Positions 45,064 through 54,264 are shown, numbered from the stretch's first letter. The stretch: DNA of 64,000 bases from DATLMR01 sp035634255 (GCA_035634255.1 DASQDI010000034.1:62001-126000); one strand, 5' to 3'. The notes: generated from the sequence alone by a model not told the origin. Translations and numbers: made by a program.

Positions 45064-45998
45064 TGGTAGACCACCTTTGAGATGTCGGCTATCAGTCGGT
45101 GGGCGCGCTTCTCGTCGCTTATGCCGCGAGTCAGCACGACTAAGACGTAAGGCTTGCGGCCCGGAGGGTAGACTATCGCCGCGTCGTGATTGGCGGTCGA
45201 GATGTCTCCCGTCTTATTCGCAACGCGCACGCCCGCCGGCAGGCCCGAGGGGATGCCTTCCCTGAATTTCTGGCCCAGCAGTATTTGAATCATCTCGTCC
45301 GAGGCCCCGGCCGATACCGCTCGGCGCTCGGCTATCAGCCGGAGGAGTATCATCAGGTCGCGCGCGGTCGTCGTGTTGTTCATGCCCCGCTCGTACGCCT
45401 TCCCGTCTTCGACGCCCCGCAGCACTCGGATATTTCTAGCCCCCGCCTCTCGCATCAACTCCATCACGCGCGGCGCTCCCACCCGCTCGATAAGGATATT
45501 AGTGGCGAGGTTGCTGCTCGACGTTATCATCAGCCTGACGAGTTCGCGCACGCTCGCGGTCCGGCCGACCTTCGAATAGAGCGAAAGCTCGGAATCGCTG
45601 TCGTGCGAGATGGAATAGCGGCTGCCGTCGGCGATGCTTATGAAATCGTTCTTTACCTCCACCGGGGCGTCGAGCGAGATCCTGCCCGCGCGCGCCTGCC
45701 TGTATACTTCCATCATGACGGGGAGCTTCATGGTGCTCGCGGCGTGGAAGCTCTCGTCCGGCTTTATCAGGAAGGTCTCGCCGTTCGCCAGGTCATAGAA
45801 AGCGACGGCCACGCTCTCTGCTCCGCTGTCCCGGACCAGTTCCTCGATCCTTAGGGAGTCGACCTGCCCCCTCCCGGTGAAGTCGCGCGCGACCCCCGAC
45901 CCCATGAATACCAGCAAACAGGCCAGCAGAGCCGGTTTGAAGGCGGAGCGTGGCCAGCGGCGGGGGGAATTATTGTGGCATTCCCGCACTCTCTTCAT
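45030..45998 (-). CDS. Class A beta-lactamase-like serine hydrolase
   Basis: 322 residues, exported (hydrophobic ALLACLLVFMGSGVA). Active-site motifs: Ser88-x-x-Lys91 in HAASTMKLPV, Ser160-Ser-Asn162 in the SDN position, a possible general base Glu196 in LRGVEDGKAY, and Lys261-Thr-Gly. The SDN aspartate is Ser and the omega loop is shorter than in TEM-type enzymes, so beta-lactam hydrolysis is not assured; it could be a related peptidase. The last residues (HRGQGAGVRIR) are encoded by a palindromic repeat arm. ATG 45998 was chosen because the signal peptide then sits near the N-terminus; an upstream start at 46064 exists. Confidence 0.85.
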   Translation of the reverse strand: MKRVRECHNNSPRRWPRSAFKPALLACLLVFMGSGVARDFTGRGQVDSLRIEELVRDSGAESVAVAFYDLANGETFLIKPDESFHAASTMKLPVMMEVYRQARAGRISLDAPVEVKNDFISIADGSRYSISHDSDSELSLYSKVGRTASVRELVRLMITSSSNLATNILIERVGAPRVMELMREAGARNIRVLRGVEDGKAYERGMNNTTTARDLMILLRLIAERRAVSAGASDEMIQILLGQKFREGIPSGLPAGVRVANKTGDISTANHDAAIVYPPGRKPYVLVVLTRGISDEKRAHRLIADISKVVYHRGQGAGVRIR

Positions 45999-46117
45999 AG
46001 CCGGATGATCACAGAACTTTAACGATTTTGCAAAGGCGGCCTCGGGCAAAAAAAATTCAGCCACCGTAAAGATGGCTGATCAAGTCCATGGCTGTTCGAA
46101 AGAAAATCGGTTCGCCG

Positions 46118-47032
46118 TCAGTGGACCGGCTGCTTCAAAAATATCGTGTCGTAGTAGCCCGTGAGCCCGTAACCCGCCCTGTAGTAGAAATCGAGCGCGG
46201 CCCGGTTCTGCTCATTCACGAGCAGGCATATGTTTTTTGTCCGCTCAAGCAGCACGCGGCTCAGGTGAGTCATGCAGCGGAGCCCGAGGCCCTTGCCGCG
46301 ATGGCCGGGGTCCATCCAGATGCCTTCCAGGTATACGATCTCCGGCGTCTCGGTCTGGCATTCGGCTTTGAATAAGAGCTCCCCGCCCTCGACCCACACC
46401 CACGTGCGCCCCTGCTCCACGCGGCGCGCGCAACGCTGGCGGAACCCTTCGGGGTCCACGTCGAGGGGGTTGACGCCGCTCTCTTCAAAAGCGGTCAGGG
46501 CGTGGACCGGCACGATCAAATCGAGGTCTTCGAGAGTGGCGCGCCTGAGGCCCGGCACGCCTTCGAGGTCTTCGAAAGGGCCTTCCGGTTCAAGCAACAA
46601 CTCCCGGCAGAACCGGCGCTGCGGCTGCCCGCCTTCGCAGTAATGACTCCAGAATGACTCGACCTTACCCTGCTCGCCCCAGAGCATGTGAATGCTCTGG
46701 CAGTTCTGCGCGATCCGGGCGAATGATTCGATGGCCTGCTCGCTACCCGTCTCGAACAGGGTCGCGTGGCCTATCAGGGCCAGGCCGATCATCCCCCCCC
46801 GTTCGTCGCGGCAGGCGTAAAATTTCCCGCGGTTGAGAGGGCTATCGATGCCGTTGTTGAGGACGAAGCCGACCAGCCCGAAGGTGTGCGAGGGGCGCTG
46901 GTCGAGGAAGCGCAGGGCCTCATCCCTGTCGGCCTCAGAGAGGAGGTGCGTGGTGATCGACTCCGGCTCCGCTGGCAGGTGCCAGGCTGCCTTCGCCTCT
47001 TCTTTTTTCCTCTCTCCGGCTTGCAAGTGCAT
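46118..47032 (-). CDS. GNAT-family N-acetyltransferase
   Basis: 304 residues. The C-terminal GNAT domain (about 160-300) shows the acetyl-CoA binding loop in WMDPGHRGKGLGLRCM and the terminal NEQNRAALDFYYRAGYGLTG. The N-terminal half resembles the extra domain of two-part GNAT proteins (DUF4081-like; VGFVLNNGIDSPLNRGKFYA). Start ATG 47032 with GGAGATATAAA upstream. Acceptor substrate unknown. Confidence 0.85.
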   Translation of the reverse strand: MHLQAGERKKEEAKAAWHLPAEPESITTHLLSEADRDEALRFLDQRPSHTFGLVGFVLNNGIDSPLNRGKFYACRDERGGMIGLALIGHATLFETGSEQAIESFARIAQNCQSIHMLWGEQGKVESFWSHYCEGGQPQRRFCRELLLEPEGPFEDLEGVPGLRRATLEDLDLIVPVHALTAFEESGVNPLDVDPEGFRQRCARRVEQGRTWVWVEGGELLFKAECQTETPEIVYLEGIWMDPGHRGKGLGLRCMTHLSRVLLERTKNICLLVNEQNRAALDFYYRAGYGLTGYYDTIFLKQPVH

Positions 47033-47090
47033 TTTATATCTCCTGCCTCATCCCTCTATTACTCCGGGCAATCGTGTCGCGACTTACAAG

Positions 47091-49025
47091 TTATTGCGTG
47101 TCCCTTAAAGGGAGCATGCCTTCCCCGGCGTCTCCCCTCAGAGCATTCAGGGCGGTGAAAGAGATTGAGGTGTAGTTACGCACCACGGAATCGGAGAACA
47201 GAGTGCCGTCAGTCAGCATCGTGCCGTCGCATAGCATCGTGCCGTCGCATAGCATCGTGCCGGTTGCGGACGAAGTGCCTATCCGCAACAGCGTGCCGCT
47301 CGACCAGAGGTAGCCGTCTGAGAGCAGGGTGCCGTCAGTCAGCAGGGTGCCGTCAGTCAGCAGGGTGCCGTCGGTCAGCAGGGTGCCGTTTGATAAAAAC
47401 ACCCCGTCAGTCAGCAGGGCGGAAGTGCCATAGATTCCCTGGAACCTCTGGATGAGTTCGGACCCGTAGACGATGTTCCATTTCTGGATGATCCCCCCGC
47501 CCCAGTTGAACGCGGTCCCGGCGACCGTCGATGTCTGCGCGGGCATCGCGCACGTAGAGCACAGAAGGGGCGCGCCGAGTATCAGGCCCGACAGGTCCGC
47601 GCGGATGGCCCCCGTGAGGCGCACCGACCCTTCGACGTTCAGAAGGCCGGCCCCCTGGTCCCAGTTGCTGTACCCGGCGAGGGGCTGCGCGGTGTATTCG
47701 ATAATGGCTTTGACCAGGTTGGGGGTCAGGTTCGGGTTCCTCTGCAAGAGCAAAGCAGCGGCCCCGGCCACGACCGGTGTGGCCATAGAAGTGCCGCTCA
47801 TATACATCATCTCCCGCGTAAAGGTGGTGCTCACGTTGGCGTCAAGCTCGGGGTTGGCCCTCACGAGGTAGCAGTCTTTGGACTGCGCTTCGATGATCTT
47901 GTTGCCGGGCGCGATGATGTCGGGCTTGATTATGTTGTCGTAATGCTTCACGCCGGCCGAGTCGGTGTAAAAACCGCGCCCCGGCCCGCGGGAGCTGTAG
48001 GTCGCGACGACATCGTCCGAGCGGCTGTTGGTCCCGCGCGTGTTGGCCGCGCCGACCGTGATGGCGGAAGGCTCTATGCCGGGCGAATGAATGCTGCCGT
48101 AGACCTTGTTCCCGAAGTCGTCCTTGCCGAGGTTGCCCGCCGCGACGCAGACCACTATCCCGGCGCTGACCGCCCTCCTCACCGCGAGGCAAAGCGGGTC
48201 GCTCACGTAAGACTCGACCGCCGTGGTGCCGAGGCTCAGGTTCATCACCCTGATGTTGTAGGTGGCCTTGTTTTCTATGCACCAGTTGATGCCCGAGATA
48301 ACGTCGGACGCGTTGCCGGTGCCCGAAGAGTTGAGCACGCGCACGTTGATGATCTTCGCGTTGGGGGCTATGCCGGTGTACGCCCCGCTCGCCACCGTGG
48401 CATTCCCCGCCGCGGTCGAGGCGACGTGCGTGCCGTGGCCGTAGGGGTCGTCCGTCCTGTTTTCGCCCGTAAAATCTATGCTCTTTACTATCCTCGAAAC
48501 CCCCGAAGCATTCTTAAAGGAGACGTGATCCGCGTACATCCCCGAATCGAGTATTGCTATCCCGACGTTGGTCCCGGTGAGAGAGCCGGTGATGGCGTTG
48601 CCCATCGACCGCGCCTGGGCCGCCCCGGTCGTGGTTTCGATGTGGCCCATCACCTGCGCCGCCCTGTCGAGCGATACGTAGGCCACGTCGGGCCGGGCTG
48701 CCAGCGCGGCTATGGACTCCACCGTGATCTTGTTCACCAGCAGGTTGCCAATCTTGCTGTATTCCTTGTTGCTCCTTCCGCCCGAGGCCGTCTTCAGCGC
48801 CGCTTTCAGGCCGCTGCTCGCGTTCGAATTGGAGGTTACGATCACGGGTACTTTAGTCCCCGGCGAGGCATTCTCGATCAAGCTCTCAAGGTCTCTCGGC
48901 ACTTTCTTTTTCATCGCGGCCTGAGCCTCGGGCACGAAATTGCCCGCAGGGGGTATGACCGCCGTAGATGAAAATACCAGGAGAGTTACCACCAGAACTC
49001 TGAGAATCCTATCTATCTTTTTCAT
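47091..49025 (-). CDS. Exported subtilisin-like (S8) serine peptidase with hexapeptide repeats
   Basis: 644 residues. Signal peptide about 1-37 (ending VPEAQA), I9-like propeptide (about 45-130; TKVPVIVTSNSN, ALAARPDVAYVSLD), and the S8 domain with Asp160 (IAILDSGMY), His197 (DPYGHGTHVAS) and Ser413 (SGTSMATPVVAG). The C-terminal region, about 535-620, is built of six-residue units (GTLLTD, GTLLSD, GTMLCD) encoded by 18 bp tandem repeats, possibly a small beta-solenoid for surface retention. ATG 49025 with AGGCGAG upstream is preferred to a start 11 codons earlier. Confidence 0.92.
   Translation of the reverse strand: MKKIDRILRVLVVTLLVFSSTAVIPPAGNFVPEAQAAMKKKVPRDLESLIENASPGTKVPVIVTSNSNASSGLKAALKTASGGRSNKEYSKIGNLLVNKITVESIAALAARPDVAYVSLDRAAQVMGHIETTTGAAQARSMGNAITGSLTGTNVGIAILDSGMYADHVSFKNASGVSRIVKSIDFTGENRTDDPYGHGTHVASTAAGNATVASGAYTGIAPNAKIINVRVLNSSGTGNASDVISGINWCIENKATYNIRVMNLSLGTTAVESYVSDPLCLAVRRAVSAGIVVCVAAGNLGKDDFGNKVYGSIHSPGIEPSAITVGAANTRGTNSRSDDVVATYSSRGPGRGFYTDSAGVKHYDNIIKPDIIAPGNKIIEAQSKDCYLVRANPELDANVSTTFTREMMYMSGTSMATPVVAGAAALLLQRNPNLTPNLVKAIIEYTAQPLAGYSNWDQGAGLLNVEGSVRLTGAIRADLSGLILGAPLLCSTCAMPAQTSTVAGTAFNWGGGIIQKWNIVYGSELIQRFQGIYGTSALLTDGVFLSNGTLLTDGTLLTDGTLLTDGTLLSDGYLWSSGTLLRIGTSSATGTMLCDGTMLCDGTMLTDGTLFSDSVVRNYTSISFTALNALRGDAGEGMLPLRDTQ
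47178..47425 (-). repeat. 18 bp tandem repeats coding for GTLLTD hexapeptides
   Basis: On the plus strand GTGCCGTCAGTCAGCAGG recurs three to four times almost exactly (about 47330-47400), and GTGCCGTCGCATAGCATC two to three times (about 47210-47265), with degenerate units between. Units are in frame with the subtilase gene. Confidence 0.82.
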
Positions 49026-49383
49026 AATCTCGCCTTCCTTCTTACTAGCTGCTTTCACTGCCTTGGGCCTGCGCCATCTCTATTCAACCTTCGTGCCATT
49101 CGCGGTCAGCCCGGCCCTTTTCAGGCCGAGGGCCGAGAGCGCGGCCTTCGCGCGAGAGTGCCTTCGGCCTTTTTACTTTCATAATCACGCGACTTAACCC
49201 GCTTCAGGGTCGGCCGTAAATATTCGCCCCTCCACGCGGGTCGCCTTGCCTGATATATCGGGCGTGGGCTTGATTATGCGGCGATTGTTACGTCAGCTTG
49301 ATTAGGGTTAAGGTAATTTGATTGATGCAAATTGACCGAAGCAGGAAACCGAAGGCGGGTCGCGAGGCGGCGCGAGCGCTCGC
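49026..49383. other. 358 bp gap upstream of the subtilase gene
   Basis: No convincing ORF. It is the promoter and leader region of the subtilase gene on the minus strand and the 3' flank of the methyltransferase gene. GC-rich inverted segments occur around 49105-49175 (GGCCCTTTTCAGGCCGAGGGCC), a possible hairpin in the leader. No known riboswitch is recognised. Confidence 0.55.
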
Positions 49384-50439
49384 TCACGGCTTGCGGGCCA
49401 TGATGAGCGTCAGGCCGGGAGCGGTGGGCGTGACCTTGCGCGTCAGCCCCGTGAACCCCGAAGTCGAAAGCCATCCTTCCACTTCGGTGATCTGGTAAGA
49501 GGTGCCGCCGGAGGCCACGAGCATGTGGAGCCCCATCAGAGCGGGCAACACGTCGCGCTCGCCCCCCGGCTCTTTGAACATGTCCCACGCCGCTATGCGC
49601 CCGCCGGGCGCGAGCGCGTCGAAGACCTTCCCGAGCAGGCGGCGGTTGTCGGCCTCCGAAAAATTGTGAGCGATGTTGAAATAGAGCGCCGCGTCGTAAC
49701 CCGAGCCGAGGTCGTCCGACAGGAAGTCGCCCACCTGAAACCGCACGCGCTCGCTCATCCCCTCGCGCTCGACTATCTCGCGCCCGATCTCGGACGTGGG
49801 GCCGAGGTCGAAGACGGTGGCGGAGAGGCGCGGGTACCTGTGGCAGAAGGCGATTGAATAACCTCCGTGCCCCCCGCCCACGTCGAGCAGGCGCTTCACT
49901 TTCGCGGGCAACTTCACGGAGCGAATCAACTCGGGCGCGGTGAGCTTCGCCATGTCGCGGAGGCCGACGATGTGCCGCCGCAGGGTGCGGCGGTGTTCTT
50001 CATCCGTCAGCCAGTCCTGATAGTTCTCGCCCGGAGGCGCGCCCTTGCGGATCGACTCTTCGAGGTTGAGCCAGACGCCCCAAAGGTCGTTGACGTGTTC
50101 GAGCATGTTGCCGATGTAATCCTCGGACGAGCGCACGAGCCACTTGCGCGACATGGCCGTGAGGCCGAACCGCTCGCCGTCGCGTTCCAGGTAGCCGCTG
50201 GCGCACAGGGCGTCACACAGGTCGGCCACGCCCCGCTCGGACGCCTTTAGCCGCCCCGAGAGTTCGCCCGCGGAGAGGGGGCCGTCCGCCAGTTCAGAGA
50301 ACAGGCTTATCTCGTTCGCCGCGAGTATCGCCTTGGCGTTCATCATCGCGCTGAACGAGTCGATGAGCGGCACGGGGACGCGGTTCGTTTTTACGAGCAG
50401 CCGCTCGATCAATCCGTCTGGTTTAGAGCCGACTTTCAA
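49384..50439 (-). CDS. SAM-dependent O-methyltransferase-like protein
   Basis: 351 residues with the two-part layout of the Methyltransf_2 (O-methyltransferase) family. The N-terminal winged-helix dimerisation domain (about 15-110) includes GELSGRLKASERGVADLCDAL. The catalytic Rossmann domain has SAM motif I in LLDVGGGHGGYSIAF and the later FNIAHNFSEADNRRLL. Family members methylate small phenolic or polyketide molecules; the substrate here is unknown. The start is uncertain: TTG 50439 is the earliest, and later in-frame starts are possible. Confidence 0.85.
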   Translation of the reverse strand: MKVGSKPDGLIERLLVKTNRVPVPLIDSFSAMMNAKAILAANEISLFSELADGPLSAGELSGRLKASERGVADLCDALCASGYLERDGERFGLTAMSRKWLVRSSEDYIGNMLEHVNDLWGVWLNLEESIRKGAPPGENYQDWLTDEEHRRTLRRHIVGLRDMAKLTAPELIRSVKLPAKVKRLLDVGGGHGGYSIAFCHRYPRLSATVFDLGPTSEIGREIVEREGMSERVRFQVGDFLSDDLGSGYDAALYFNIAHNFSEADNRRLLGKVFDALAPGGRIAAWDMFKEPGGERDVLPALMGLHMLVASGGTSYQITEVEGWLSTSGFTGLTRKVTPTAPGLTLIMARKP

Positions 50440-50603
50440 TGGTTAGAACTTTCGTAGAAAGCGAAAAATTGAAACGGAAGCGGGAAAGGTAATCCAATTG
50501 ACCCGACAACGCAAGCCCGCATCTCTGCTTGATGCCGGGACAAATTGGAACTAACCTTGGGATTGGCGAGTTCAGCTACTGGCGGCGCGGAAAAGGAGCA
50601 ACG

Positions 50604-51236
50604 ATGAAGAGACCGGCTTTGATGACTAACCTGATAATCTCCCTGGCAATCTCGCTCACTGTCGGAGGGGTGACGGCTTCGGCGGGCGCGCAGGAACCGG
50701 CGAGGCCCGCCTCCCAGACGAAGGCGCAGCCGCAACCCTCGGGGCAGAAGTCCCCCGCGAGCGCGGAGGCCGGGCAGGAGCAGGTGGTTGAAGGGAACGA
50801 AGAGGCTTTGCGCCGCGCGATTTCCGGCCTCTCGGAGCAGATCGGCGAGCTGAAGAATGAAGTCCGCAGGCTCCGGCAGGAGACGGAGCGCAGCTCGATA
50901 ACCCTCGAAATCATGCTCAATGAAGAGAGGCTCGCCAAAGCCGAAGCGAAACTGGACGCGGATACCGATCAGCTTAACCAGCTCGACTCGCACATGCAGG
51001 ATATTCAGCGCCGCATAGAGACCGTCCCGCAGGAAGTGCTGGCCCGCGGAATCCTCCGGCGCGAAGAAGGCGAGAAGGCCCTGCGCGCGGAGTACGAGCG
51101 CCTTCTCGAACAGACCAAGGAAGAGAGAGTAACGCAACAACAGAAAGTGACCGAATCTCAGGCGAAGGTCGCGCGCCTGCGCCAGCAGATCGAAGCCCTG
51201 AGCAGAAAGCTTGAGCCCGTAGAGGAGAAGAAATAG
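50604..51236 (+). CDS. Exported coiled-coil protein
   Basis: 210 residues. A signal peptide (LIISLAISLTVGGVTASAGA) is followed by a Pro/Gln/Ala-rich linker and then almost continuous heptad-type helix to the end (LSEQIGELKNEVRRLRQETE; AKVARLRQQIEALSRKL). There are no cysteines. ATG 50604 is chosen because AAAAGGAGCAACG precedes it. Probably a periplasmic scaffold; no family recognised. Confidence 0.8.
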   Translation: MKRPALMTNLIISLAISLTVGGVTASAGAQEPARPASQTKAQPQPSGQKSPASAEAGQEQVVEGNEEALRRAISGLSEQIGELKNEVRRLRQETERSSITLEIMLNEERLAKAEAKLDADTDQLNQLDSHMQDIQRRIETVPQEVLARGILRREEGEKALRAEYERLLEQTKEERVTQQQKVTESQAKVARLRQQIEALSRKLEPVEEKK

Positions 51237-51237
51237 T

Positions 51238-51348
51238 GGCAGGGGTCAGGGGCCGGGGCGGGAATGGCAGCCCTCGCGCTCCTTAATCATTTGAGACCCT
51301 CTTTATGGAATCCCCTTCCTACCCTGACTCCTGACCGCTGGCCCCTAT
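51238..51348. repeat. Palindromic repeat copy 3 between convergent genes
   Basis: Left arm GCAGGGGTCAGGGGCCGGGG (from 51239), core CTCTTTATGGAATCCCC (51299-51315), right arm CTGACTCCTGACCGCTGGCC ending CCCCTA. The final CTA supplies the stop codon of the DUF1573-like gene on the minus strand. Same orientation of core as copy 2. Confidence 0.8.
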
Positions 51349-52568
51349 TCAACCACTTCCACCGTGCAGGGAATCTCAATGCGAGGCTTCTGCGGGTCGT
51401 CCGTCTCGACCTGAAGCACGCCCGTGTAGGTTCCGGGGCGCGGCAGGTTGTTCGCGTCGAGAGTTATTCGGATCAGGTAATTGCTGCCGGTAACGATTGT
51501 CTGCGCCTCGTAGTTCAGGAACGCGAGCGATGATGAGACGGATTTTATCTGAAGCTGCCCGACCAGCTTCCTGATCCCGACCCGGGCCGACACTCGCGAG
51601 CCCGCTTTCAGGGTCGCTAGCGAGACTTTCATCGAAACGGCTTTAGCCGAAACGACCACGTTCTCCGACGGGACCTGCGCCGTCACCCGCACCGGCAGAT
51701 CGGGGGAGGCGCCGTCCCCCGCCTTGAGCGCCGCCGAATACTCCTGAGTCCCCGACTCCTTCATCGGCCCTACGTCTATGTCGAGCCAGTAGACATCCCT
51801 CTCTTTTTCGCGCCTCAGCTTAAACACAGAATCGGCTCCCGCGGCCAGTTTCAGGTCGCCGGGGCCATCGGAGAGGGGCCGGATTCTGAGCGACATTCTG
51901 AAGCCCTCTCCGAGCGGTACCGTCACGACAGGGTTCGCGGTCGGCCACACCTGGAAGCCGTTCAACTCCTGGCCATGCGCGACCCCGGCGGTCGTTATTC
52001 TCGCGACGTAATCCGGCAGAGGCTTGACCACGGCGTTGATCTTCAGATCGATTGAAGGGTTGCGCGGGTCGTTCGTGTAAAGCTTGATTTCGCGCTCAAG
52101 CGGGCCGATCAGCTCTTTGGTCTTGATCGTTAATCTGATGACGCCAGCCTGACCAGGCTGAAGGACTTTATCGAAATAAAAGTCCACCGGCGGGCATCAC
52201 GTCGGGGAAGGTATCAGCAGGCTCGCGGAGACCGGCAGGGGCCCGAGCCTCGATTCCCGAAAAGACGCCGCCTGTTTCGAAGGGAGCAACGGAGTCTCCG
52301 AAAGCTGAAGAAGCTCCTGCCCCGCGTTGCGCACGCGGAAGAGAGTCAACAGCTCCTCGCCCTGAAAGATCTCCCCGTAATCGATGGAGGTCTTATCAAG
52401 CACCACCTCCGGCTGCTGCGTCGCGGCCCCGGAGGCGGCCGGCGGTGCCGGGGCCAACAAAACGGCGAGGTAAATGAGCGCTGCGAGGGCGGTCGAGCGC
52501 GCGAGGAGAGAGGGCCTGACCGCGCCTTCGGCCCGTCCGAGTGATGAGAGGTTGGCTTGAGATTTCAT
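51345..52568 (-). pseudogene. DUF1573-like exported protein with in-frame TGA (codon 124)
   Basis: Both segments are in the same frame and read as one protein of about 407 codons interrupted only by TGA at 52199-52197. The first part (52568-52200) has a signal peptide and the start of a DUF1573/ASH-type domain (KTSIDYGEIFQGEELLTLFR). The second (from TGC-CCG-CCG-GTG) continues it with CPPVDFYFDKVLQPGQAGVI and two further beta domains (DPRNPSIDLKINAVV; TDDPQKPRIEIPCTVEVVE). No alternative start with a ribosome-binding site precedes the second part. Possible explanations: nonsense mutation, sequencing error, recoding of UGA, or two separate ORFs. A hairpin directly follows the TGA. Confidence 0.7.
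52163..52185 (-). other. Hairpin just downstream of the in-frame TGA
   Basis: Minus-strand GGACTTTTAT-TTCG-ATAAAGTCC: 9 paired bases with one bulged T and a TTCG loop, beginning 11 bases after the TGA. Position and size are within the range of a bacterial SECIS-like element, but no SECIS consensus is claimed and there are no selenocysteine genes in the window. Confidence 0.3.
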
Positions 52569-52592
52569 AATTATGCTACGGAAAGATACTAC

Positions 52593-52627
52593 CCCCTGAG
52601 CCGTGTTTTGGAAACACGGCTCAGGGG
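52593..52627 (-). terminator. Strong hairpin ending the acyl-CoA gene cluster
   Basis: Perfect 16 bp stem (CCCCTGAGCCGTGTTT with its complement) and a 3 base loop. It overlaps the stop codon of the last SDR gene and likely terminates the minus-strand operon that starts near 59.1 kb. Confidence 0.75.
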
Positions 52628-53499
52628 CCCCGGCCCTTCACCTTCGCGCGGGTCAGCCCCATCTGGCGGTTCAGGAAATAATCGAAGACCCGCTCGGGCA
52701 GGAAGCGCTTGAGCCCGAGCGCGAGGTGCGCGTGGAGCGGCGCGGCGTATCGCGCGCGCGGGTTCTCCGAGGCCAGGGCCCGCTCTATCAGCTCCGCGAT
52801 ATCGTCGGGCCGCCCCGCGACCTTGCGCATGCGGTCGTTGCCGCGCCCGAAGCCTTTCAGGTATTTGTCGTATGGCCCCGGCTGTTCGGCGACCGGGCGC
52901 GAGACCCGATTCGAGACTTGAGAGAATTCCGTGATGATGAAGCCAGGCTCGATGATCACGACCCTGATGCCGAACGGGGCCAGCTCCCCGCGCAGGCCGT
53001 CCGAGATCGCCTCAAGCGCGTGCTTGGTCGAGTCGTAAATGGACGAGAGCGGGCGCGCCACCTTTCCCGCGACCGAGCTGACGTTGACGATGCGCCCGCC
53101 CCCCTGATCCCGCATGATGGGGATGACGAGCTGGGTGAGGGCGATCGGCGAGAAGAGATTGGTCTCGAAGTTCTGCCGGATGCTTTCGACCGGCACAAGC
53201 TCGACCGGGCCGCGGTGCCCGTAGCCCGCGTTGTTGATGAGAGCGTCTATGCGGCCATGAACCGACATGGTTTCTTTGACGAGCCGCTCGCGGTCTTCGG
53301 GAGAAGTTATGTCCGCGACAACCGCGGTCGCGCTCCCGCCCGAGGCAGAGATCTCGCGCCCGAGGGCGTCGAGCTTATCACCCCTGCGCGCGGCCAGCAC
53401 CACCCGAGCGCCTTCGCGCGCGAGCCTGCGCGCGGTGGCTTCCCCTATGCCGGCCGAAGCGCCCGTCACTATGACGACCTGCCCGTCGAGCTTCCCCAT
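52621..53499 (-). CDS. Short-chain dehydrogenase/reductase
   Basis: 292 residues. SDR with TGASAGIGEATARRLA at the N-terminus, NNAGYG in the middle, and the catalytic Ser and Tyr/Lys (SSVAGKVARPLSSIYDSTKHAL). The C-terminal extension (ARYAAPLHAHLALGLKRFLP) resembles SDRs acting on lipid-like substrates. It begins 7 bp after the esterase stop and is the last gene of the operon, ending in a strong hairpin. Substrate unknown. Confidence 0.88.
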   Translation of the reverse strand: MGKLDGQVVIVTGASAGIGEATARRLAREGARVVLAARRGDKLDALGREISASGGSATAVVADITSPEDRERLVKETMSVHGRIDALINNAGYGHRGPVELVPVESIRQNFETNLFSPIALTQLVIPIMRDQGGGRIVNVSSVAGKVARPLSSIYDSTKHALEAISDGLRGELAPFGIRVVIIEPGFIITEFSQVSNRVSRPVAEQPGPYDKYLKGFGRGNDRMRKVAGRPDDIAELIERALASENPRARYAAPLHAHLALGLKRFLPERVFDYFLNRQMGLTRAKVKGRGP

Positions 53500-53506
53500 G
53501 AATCTC

Positions 53507-54238
53507 CTAGAACTTCGCCGCGAGGTAGTGCTTCATCATCTGCCGCCAGGTCGGCCAGTCATGCGGCATGTCGTACCCCCAGAGGTCCAGGTTGTGCGGG
53601 ATGCCTTTCTGCGACAGGATGCCGGAGAGCCGGCGCGAGGCGTCCGGGTTTTCGTAAGCGCCCTGCCCCGTCACGATGTGAACCTTGTCCTTCTGCCGCA
53701 GCAGGTAGAGGTAGTCATCGCTCAGGTTCGGCAGGTAATCGACCGGGTTGTTGAAGTAGATATTCTCGTCGAAATAATCGCCGTCGTAATACCCGCGGAT
53801 GTCGAAGGAGCCGCTCATCGCGATCATCCCGTCGAACAGGTCGGGCCTGCGGAACAACTGGTTGGCGCAGTGGAACGCGCCGAGGCTCGCGCCCGCGGTG
53901 ATTATCCCCGTGCGGCTTCGGCAACTGTTCCAGATGTAAGGGACGACCTCGTTCGTGATGTAGTTGTTGTATTCGACCTGCCGCCTCGCCTTGTCCCTCG
54001 GATGAACCTTGTCATTGAGCCAGCTTGACCTGTTGATACTGTTGATCGAGAAAACTTTTACTTTACCGGACTCGATAAAATCCTTGATCGCGTCGATCAC
54101 CTGAAACCGCTCGTACTCAAGATAATCGGCCGCCGCGGTGGGGAACATCAGCAGCGGAAATCCGAAGTGCCCGTACGTGACTATCTCCATAGTTCTGTTA
54201 AGGCTCGGGCTGTGCCATTGGTCGGTAAATCTGTGCAT
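53507..54238 (-). CDS. Esterase-like alpha/beta hydrolase
   Basis: 243 residues, no signal peptide. It resembles the esterase D / putative-esterase group. The nucleophile elbow GASLGAFHCANQLF is near residue 118, and the C-terminal YDMPHDWPTWRQMM has the likely catalytic histidine. It sits between the thiolase-like gene (26 bp upstream) and the SDR gene (7 bp downstream), so it is in the operon. It may release an acyl product, but the substrate is not evident. Confidence 0.82.
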   Translation of the reverse strand: MHRFTDQWHSPSLNRTMEIVTYGHFGFPLLMFPTAAADYLEYERFQVIDAIKDFIESGKVKVFSINSINRSSWLNDKVHPRDKARRQVEYNNYITNEVVPYIWNSCRSRTGIITAGASLGAFHCANQLFRRPDLFDGMIAMSGSFDIRGYYDGDYFDENIYFNNPVDYLPNLSDDYLYLLRQKDKVHIVTGQGAYENPDASRRLSGILSQKGIPHNLDLWGYDMPHDWPTWRQMMKHYLAAKF

Positions 54239-54264
54239 GTAAGGTTCTCCTTAATCTTTTCTCA

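Noticed and set aside
47178..47425. CRISPR-like repeats
   Set aside because: 18 bp units without spacers, in frame with the subtilase gene; they encode a hexapeptide ladder.
47943..48971. 342-codon plus-strand frame
   Set aside because: Shadow of the subtilase gene. Composition is arginine-rich and no motif is present.
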